64,000 nucleotides of DNA from Zanthoxylum bungeanum (Eukaryota > Streptophyta > Magnoliopsida > Sapindales > Rutaceae). Position 1 is the stretch's first letter. Each line of letters begins with the position of its first letter. The notes below the pieces were generated by a model. It made no database searches and had not been told where the DNA came from. It saw nothing but the letters and a program-made list of their open reading frames with translations. The position numbers and the translations under genes are program-made. Below, piece after piece: positions 57,507 through 64,000 of the stretch. The stretch covers positions 62,001 through 126,000 of the forward strand of contig SKCR01018447.1 of NCBI GenBank assembly GCA_019454045.1, read 5' to 3'.

Positions 57507-58677
57507 TAGGGATGAGTAAAATCGGTTTCAGTTCCGGTTCAGTATGGAACCAAAATCTACCCGAAAAGAATCGGTTCCTAACTAAGTGGAACCGGAACCT
57601 ACCAAATTAAACAAGGTACCTTATTAATCGGTTCCAATTTGGTTCTAGTCCGGTTCCGGTCCGATTCTGAATTACTTTATTTATATAATATTGTCAAACT
57701 TTGAAAATGTAATTATTTATCACACTTGAATAAATATTACATAATATTCTTGATAATTGCCCATACAGAAAAAAGATCGGGGTATTTACCCAGAAAGATA
57801 TATCCTGATTTTCTTTTCAAAGTTGGAAAATTTTAAAAAGAATAAAGCCTTGCTGAAAGAACAGTGAGGAAGAAGATAAAAGTAAAGTTGAAATTAAAAA
57901 GGGTCTTTTTAAAATGAATGAAAATCAAGGAAATTGACACACAATAAGTCTTTGTTTCTGCCAAAAAATTTGTCAAGTTCAATTTTTTTTTCTCTGTTTG
58001 TATTAAATATGTTATAAAGATACATGTTGAATTGTTGCCAATCATTCAAAGAAAGTCTGAAGAAGCAACAATGGCTACTAAAAGGCTAAAAGAATTCTTG
58101 GAAGCCCGCAAGTCATCTACATGTGACAGCTCCAGTGAATTTCCTTTTTTTCTACTTTCAGTTTTGTAATTATTCATCCTTTTATTTTTTCCTAATTGTT
58201 TGTTGTGCCATTCAGTTAATTTCAAGGGACATATGTTTAAAAATAATACAAATTTATATTTCTGAATGTTTGGAATTACAAGAGGTATGCCTGTATATAG
58301 ACATTACATCAAGTTAAATATAGAAACTAAATCTGCCAATGATTATGTAACAATATATTAGAGATAGGTAGAATCATAATCATATATTTGGATGATTATG
58401 ATTATGATTCTAACAATATCTTATGGATTCTAACAACATACAACACCAATTGCCAGGTACACTATTTGGGTATCAAATTAGGTACAAATTCGGTTCCAGA
58501 AACTGGTTATATGGTCTGGTTCAGATCATTTTGGAACCGAAACCAGACCAATTAAAATCAGTTCCAGAAATTTGGAACCGGAACTGGACCGGTTACAACC
58601 AGTTCCGGTTCCAAACCCGGAAAACTGATCCGGTTCCAACCGGTTCCGGGTAGAACCAGAACCGATGCTCAACCCTA
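57507..58677. mobile_element. Inner non-autonomous hAT element, 1171 bp
   Basis: Ends TAGGGATGAGTAAAATCGG and, inward, TAGGGTTGAGCATCGG. The 8-bp flanks TTAAAATT (57499-57506) and TTAAAACA (58678-58685) match at six positions. Both subterminal parts are packed with GGTTCC, GGAACC and CCGGTT words (57520-57670 and 58485-58670), as in the 5456-17662 hAT. There is no transposase; the middle carries an unrelated stretch with a short open frame. Confidence 0.8.
58071..58169 (+). pseudogene. Possible captured coding fragment in the inner hAT
   Basis: A 32-codon frame beginning MATKRLKEFLEARKSSTCDS is rich in K, E, R, L and A and looks like the start of a helical host protein. It then runs into a T-rich, intron-like stretch (TCCAGTGAATTTCC) and stops. 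About 230 bp upstream resemble a leader. I do not identify the donor gene. Capture by a hAT element would explain it; chance is possible for so short a frame. Confidence 0.35.
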
Positions 58678-59129
58678 TTAAAACATAAGCCATCAAAAAT
58701 TTACACCTTAAAAAATACATTATAAGTTCTAAATATTAAAAAAAAAAAACTAAAAAAGTAACTAATAATACTAATACAACTTAAACAAATTTAAAAAATA
58801 ATAATAAATCATAAATACACAAATACATTAAACAATACTAATAATAAATAATTCTAAACTGCAAACATATAATTCTACAAACACATATAATTTTTTTAAA
58901 ATAATTATATGTAATAATGATCGGGCTGGGCGTTTTATTTTAAAAGCACTTATCCGACCCTTTTAACTAAATGACCTTATTATTTAAGACCCTAGCCCCA
59001 GGCCTTTTCTTAAAGGTTCAGCTAAAGCCCTGTCCGGCCTAGACCTAATCGCCAAGCCTACTAGTTACTGCACACGACTGAATGTTTTTCAAGAAACTTT
59101 TTGCTAACGTAAGAGCTCTGGGATAAAAT

Positions 59130-59692
59130 ATAAATTATTTAGTTTTGTTCACAATCCTACATTTGGAAAAAAAAAAAATTTCAAAATGTGACGAATCAAA
59201 TTTGTATCAAATCCTAAACGAATTGAATCGAAATATGACGGATTCGTATTTAATTTGTTTACTAAACAAATCGTTATATTATGACTCGTATTCTATTCAT
59301 TTACTAAAATAATAGAATACAAATATTCGTTTAGCCATGATATTATTCAATGACATAAAATATTATAATTTATTTTGTATTAATTCTTCGTAAATGTATA
59401 TATATAAATTACACAATTAATAGATTTACTAAAAATAATTCACCAAATATAAATAATATTATTTTTCTATAGTAATTGGCAATAACTTATCGAATCTTAG
59501 TTGAAAAATAACTAGCAAAGAAAAATAATAAAATGAATACTAAACGAATAAACGAATTTGTAAACTTAAATTCGTATTTGATTTGTTTAATAAACGAATT
59601 GATCCATTTATTAATCAAATCTATTTTTTCAAATCATATTCGCTTTAAAACAAATCGAATGGAACGAATAAATGAATCTTAACCCAAATTAC
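59130..59692. mobile_element. Truncated hAT-type repeat
   Basis: The right end reads inward TAGGGGTGGTAATTTGGG from 59701, a common plant hAT end. The body is dense in AAACGAAT, ATTCGT and AAATCG words that appear on both strands, typical of subterminal repeats. No matching left end is found; an A-run at about 59167 marks where similarity starts. Confidence 0.5.
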
Positions 59693-59993
59693 CACCCCTA
59701 ATTATAATAAATGAATAACCACAAGGTATAGTATTATTAAGTCGTTCCCAGAAACGAATCTAAAATAAGAAATCAAATTTCTCAGAGAGTGCCAAGTATC
59801 TTCAAACTATTTCAAAACAAAATCTCATCAATTTCGCATATTGATCCAGCAATTTCACACATTCAAATCAGAATATACTATAAGAAGTTAAAGAAGCCAA
59901 TCCAAAGCTTAACAAGAGATTACAAAACCTCATTGTATCTAAGCAAGATCTTTAGCGTCTTGAAAAGATTGGTGTCACCATTGAGCTGTGAAT

Positions 59994-62900
59994 TTAGAAC
60001 TCGGTTGGAGGCTTTAGTCTTATGAGTCTTCTGATTCGGTCTTTCTCTGTATTCTCCAGCAATCCCTATAAAATATTGAACAGAAATGTCAAGGACAGCA
60101 TTAACATGTAATAATGCAACATACATGCAGATGAACAGGATGCAAAAGGAATAGTTGCTTCTAGCTAAAGATGGCCACGAAATTTAGAATTGCTATCTAT
60201 AAGCATTGACCACCGAGCCCATAAAATGAAGCCTCAGTAGTGAATTGTTTCTACCACATGCTTATAACAGCATAGATATAATAATATAAACAAAATGATA
60301 ATATCTAGGGATTATGGAAATTATCTTATTTCCACCCTAAAGATGGCGAAAGTCCGAAAAGATTACAACACTTTTTAAATTATCATATTTCCACCCGAAG
60401 TTTCAAAAATGTATTCCCTAATTTCTATAATTATGGCCATAAAAACAAACATCAACACATTACTTGTAGTTGTAGGCATTTCGTGGTACAGGATGAACAA
60501 AGAGTAAAAATGCTACTATGAAAATTCAGCGTTTTTAAATTATCATGTTTCCACCCTAAGTTTCAAAAATATATTCCCTAATTTCTATAATGATGTCCAT
60601 AAAACAAACATCAACACATTACTTGTAGTTGCAGGCAATTTGTGGTACATGGTGAACAAACAGTCGAACTGACACTACAAAAATTCAGTATTTATCATCA
60701 ATATCATTATATAATACATAATAGCAATGTTTCATTCATCAACTCACCTGCCAAACAATTTCATCCAAGCACAAACAAATCTTTCCATACTTATCCAGGA
60801 AAAGGCGCTCAGTTGGAATCTTTCCACATGCATCCTTCACTGCTGATGTTATAGCAAATATCACTTCTGCCACTAAAACAAAACAGGTGCCAAAAACATC
60901 AGTGATAAATCAAGCATGAAGGCCTTGGCACCTGAAAATCAATGCAATTGGCACTCTCTAGCAAATTACAACACTCATCAAAATATATACAAATTATGCA
61001 ATCGTTCCAATGAAAACAAGAACTTATAAGTTATATTTCATTAGTTCTCTGTAAAGTTATAGCATCACCAATGCATTCATAATGTACGAAATCTGCACTT
61101 TAATAGAGGACTCCAATAAGTCTTAAAACTAATTACAAAGTTTAACCAGCTGAAATAACAATGTAAAGACGGTGTTCAACTTGTCGCTTCTTATTAGAAA
61201 TCATTCAAACTTGAAGATCTATGGAAATGAGCTAAGAGATGCAGAATCAGATGTCCAACTCCGGATGAAAGTCTGTTACGTGTTTATGACTTGACTTCTT
61301 CCTAACCTTGCATGAATTGAAGCACATGCTTAAAGAAAAATATAAATATACTTACAAGCAAGTTCATCATATTCATCCTTGCCCACAACAAAGATGCTGA
61401 CATCGCCAAGAACAGTATAGACAATATAGACTGACCTGATGAAAGGACAAAAGAGAATACAATTATATATAAAAATAAACAAATAAATAGCATCCCATTG
61501 ATGACTACATAATTCAAGAAGAAAGGAAAACAACAGAGAAAAATCACAATGTGCCCCATAAATGTGCAAAAAGGTGGATTAAAAATTGCTTTGTAAGCAA
61601 CGGAATCTCTTAACTAATAGATGCTTTAATAAGTGAAGGGGTGTACATACTTGTGGCTGGCAACAAGGAGTTCTTCATTTTTGACACCCTTAAGATTATC
61701 TGCTCCCAGTTTAACTAAGAACGATCGCCAATGTAACCGTTCCTCAGCTGGAACTCCATTGAACCTGCACAAGAGATTTGCCTACAAATCAATACTTCTA
61801 TCATGCATGTTACCAAGCGGAGAGATCAAACTCAGTGACCATGTTTAAAGCAGGCAACTGCAACTCTACAAGTCTTGACATAACAGAGACCAAATCAATA
61901 TAACTCTGTTTTATTTTCTGCTGATCATCAAGAAAGCAACCGTAAAATCTAACAACTCTATTCTCACTTATCAACCCACATTGAATGTCCCATCAAAGGA
62001 GGTTCCACAAATTCACTTAGGTGCACAGATACCATGACAAAGGTTTGCAGAACAATGGCTCAAATACGGAGCCCACAAAACCCTACTGGAACCAGGCTAT
62101 CAAAATCTTTCCAACAGATGTTGGTAACCAACTACTGCATAGCCACACATAATTGAGAAGAAGCACATTAACCAACCATATAACAAATGCCACTCTATAA
62201 TCTATCCCAAAACCATATTATATTTCCACCATGGTATATGTTCCCACCAACACTTACAACAACCAGAATATATTTCACCAGTAAAGAAAATCCCTTCACA
62301 TCTTAAAACCTGAAAATAGGGGCAGGTTGGAAATTAAACCACAAGGGCATTATAATTAAACTCCATATGCCAATTGTCAAAAACTCTTATCCCCAAACTA
62401 TAAAATCTGATCCTACTCCCAACTATAAAAATCCCAACCATTCTATTGAGCAACTCATGTTTTGGCGAACCGCAAACTCAGCCTATTAAACTGTCAGAAA
62501 AAAGAACCAGGTTGCTAAACACTTTTTTCACACTCAAACATGGTCTGCTACTCTGCCTACATCCATCAAACAAAACTTCAGTTTAAAAAAGCGTTGTCAG
62601 CTATTTCATCGATAACAACTTCTCATACTCCCATCACTAATATCAACACTACTTACCAAATTGAAGTTATTCAAATATGTATTCATTGATCTCAAATTAT
62701 CTTAGTCTAGTCTAAAAGAATAGCAAGCAAACAAATTCATATTTCAACAGAATAAAGGGAATCCATTTGATTAAAAACACAATGAAATGATTAAATTTTA
62801 ACAAAGATCGAGAACCCCATTTGAGATCTAACATAACATCAAAACAAGTAGAACCATAAATCAACAAATCCCCAAAAGGGTATTTATAGAATAACAAATT

Positions 62901-63029
62901 CAGAGAAAAATATCACGGTAAATATATGTGATCTGATCATTAAAAAAAAAAGTGGAAGGTGCAGATCTATACTTACCTTTCAACTAGGATGTTGCCTTCA
63001 GGGTTTGCAAACAACACTGCAAGTATCAT
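59994..63029 (-). CDS. LOLITA: Longin-domain adaptor subunit, probable TPLATE-complex LOLITA
   Basis: Minus-strand exons: 62977-63029, 61651-61764, 61356-61435, 60748-60872 and 59994-60065, 147 residues, no stop or frame error. All four introns are GT...AG (GTAAGT...GTGCAG; GTATGT...ATCAG; GTAAGT...TTTTAG; GTGAGT...TATAG). The protein starts MILAVLFANPEGNILVERFN. It continues with ERLHWRSFLVKLGADNLKGV, LLVASHKSVYIVYTVLGDVS, LFLDKYGKICLCLDEIVW and ends KPPTEF. This is a single longin (sigma/mu-adaptin N-terminal) fold: five strands and helices, no signal peptide or membrane segment. From memory it matches the small subunit LOLITA of the plant TPLATE complex, which acts in clathrin-mediated endocytosis at the plasma membrane. 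A sigma-adaptin is the alternative, but the sequence fits less well. Intron 1 is 1.2 kb. It is the only intact host gene here. Confidence 0.88.
60371..60690. repeat. 160-bp tandem duplication in the last intron
   Basis: TTTTTAAATTATCAT-led units begin at 60371 and 60531, with CATCAACACATTACTTGTAG in both. They lie between exons 4 and 5 of the longin gene and leave the splice sites untouched. Confidence 0.85.
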
Positions 63030-63145
63030 TTTGAAATTTTGATTTTTTTTTTTCTGGGAATTATGTGGAAAGAAAATGAAGGTTGAATTTCGATTTCGTT
63101 AGATTCTGGATCCGATGGGCCGGGTTTCAAAGAATATATAAATTA
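63030..63145 (-). promoter_or_regulatory. 5' leader and core promoter of the longin gene
   Basis: On the minus strand there is a TATA-like ATTTATATATTC at 63132-63143. A GGCCCA site II element lies at 63116-63121 (bound by TCP factors in many housekeeping genes), followed by a leader of roughly 80-100 bp ending in an A-rich stretch before the ATG at 63029. The start of transcription is inferred from position. Confidence 0.55.
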
Positions 63146-63229
63146 GGTATAAAGAATTCTATAGTTTTATAATACTTATTTCTTAAAGAATTTTTATTTA
63201 TAATTTTATTATGTAATTGAGTAAATATC

Positions 63230-63660
63230 ATTTTGTTAGTACGAATCCGTTAACTCTAACAGAAACCGTTACAATGTGCTTGGTTGGGGGTTTGGAGGGG
63301 AGGAGAGGGGAGAGGTTATTTTAAATTATATTTGTTTGGTTTAACTTTTTAAGGGGAGGGGAGCAAAATCCTTTCTAAGCCAATTTTAGCTCCCATCCAA
63401 AAGTGGGGGTTTTGAAGGAGAGAGAAAATGAGTAATTAAAATTTTAAATACATTTACTAAATTATCTCTACTTATATATTAAAATCCAAAATTGTCCTAC
63501 TTAACGTGGACCAAATTCTATAATTTTTTTAGGAGTGAAGTATAAAAATTGCATAATTTATAAGACTAATGAGATGATATTTACTCATAAAAGAAGTATA
63601 GAATTTGGTAATGTTATGTCACATTAGTGGCTTCTATTAGAGTTAACGGAGTAGGACTAA
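63230..63660. mobile_element. MITE-like inverted repeat between divergent promoters
   Basis: GTTAGTACGAATCCGTTAAC (63236-63255) and, on the other strand from about 63653, GTTAGTCCTACTCCGTTAAC, continue in parallel for about 45 bp (CTCTAAYAGAARCC). Between them lies a G-rich stretch (GGGGAGGAGAGGGGAGAG). I cannot define the target duplication. Confidence 0.55.
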
Positions 63661-63815
63661 CAGGAATAACACTGTGAAACCATACCCCATGAGTAGTTAT
63701 TATTTAAAATGAACTTATCCACTTTTCTTCCCTATTTTCTTGTTGCTCTTATCTCTACTACTCCACATTCGTTGCTCCACAACAACTAACCAAAAACCAA
63801 CTTTAATATTATATA

Positions 63816-64000
63816 TATCTATATAAAACAAAACCCTAAGGGCATATTTTGGAGTGTATTTATCTTGAAAATAAAAGGAGAGGGTAAGTGTGTGGTTGAT
63901 CAGTAGAATAAAGGAATAAAAGGCTTTCAGGGACTAGTGTGAGAGAGAGGGTCGAACCAGTAGAGAGAGAAAACACAGAGGAGAGAAAGTGTGGAATTGA
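63816..64000 (+). promoter_or_regulatory. Core promoter and leader of a plus-strand gene beyond the window
   Basis: TATATAAAA at 63820-63828 is followed at once by a telo-box AAACCCTAA (63831-63839), then by a GA-rich leader (GAGAGAGAGGG and similar, 63935-64000). The telo-box is typical of plant translation and growth genes. No ATG-led frame opens before the end of the window, so the gene product is unknown. The gene is divergent from the longin gene, with about 0.8 kb between the two start regions. Confidence 0.5.

Larger units (their letters stand above)
57432..59060. mobile_element. Outer non-autonomous hAT element, split by an inner one
   Basis: Left end TATGGTTGGCAATGGGTCAG, right end read inward TAGGCTTGGCGATTAGGTCT. 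Both lead into CGGGCTTT or CAGGGCTTT. The 8-bp flanks CGGGTTAT and CTAGTTAC share five bases. Without the inner element (57507-58677) it is about 450 bp. It has no coding sequence. Confidence 0.55.

Noticed and set aside
61302..61569. Frames of 79 and 85 codons on the minus strand
   Set aside because: They are read-through of the intron sequence before and after exon 3 of the longin gene; splice sites show the real exon is 61356-61435.
1..64000. tRNA, rRNA or organelle DNA
   Set aside because: I looked for tRNA-like arms beyond the primer sites, rRNA words and plastid genes and saw none.

Overview
This is a gene-poor, AT-rich stretch of a plant nuclear genome. The kind of plant follows from spliced genes with plant-type introns, hAT, Ty1/copia and Ty3/gypsy elements with plant-type primer sites (tRNA-Asp, initiator tRNA-Met), MITEs, telo-box and site II promoter motifs, and one intact gene that looks like a plant TPLATE-complex subunit. 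A eudicot is likely; I cannot name the species. Nothing prokaryotic is present.

Layout. (1) 207-29904: one decayed Ty3/gypsy element (E, minus strand) that keeps gag and protease remnants but no reverse transcriptase or integrase. Its upstream LTR is broken by two insertions: a 12.2-kb hAT transposon (5456-17662), itself split by a copia element (A, 7426-16656), and a second copia element (B, 18344-29745) carrying an opposite-facing copia end (C) and a near-perfect inverted repeat. (2) 29905-33560: a 90-bp tandem array interrupted by a 2.55-kb solo LTR related to E. (3) 33560-35300: LTR-like non-coding DNA ending in two adjacent hairpins. (4) 35300-39042: a five-exon gene with one premature stop, in DNA full of short tandem duplications. 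(5) 40737-52615: a 171-bp satellite of about 11 units, split by copia element D (41959-51885), whose LTRs differ at only 4 of 2058 positions although its coding region is dead. (6) 52616-59700: hairpins, a 194-bp duplication, a Tourist-like MITE and nested non-autonomous hAT elements. (7) 59994-64000: the only intact host gene, a 147-residue longin-domain protein in five exons on the minus strand, and the promoter and leader of a divergent plus-strand gene running off the window.

How the parts relate. Target-site duplications and LTR divergence give an order: E inserted first, then the hAT and B (LTRs about 96% alike in a 215-bp sample), then A into the hAT (about 97%), and D last (99.8%). 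A, B, C and D are one copia family whose copies all carry broken gag-pol, yet D moved recently, so it was probably mobilised in trans. The family's LTR holds a ladder of at least eight back-to-back perfect palindromes in 300 bp, and this is where two of the LTRs have suffered deletions. The strongest candidates for something undescribed are this recently active dead copia family with its hairpin ladder, and the duplication-prone 35.4-52.6 kb block carrying the 171-bp satellite.
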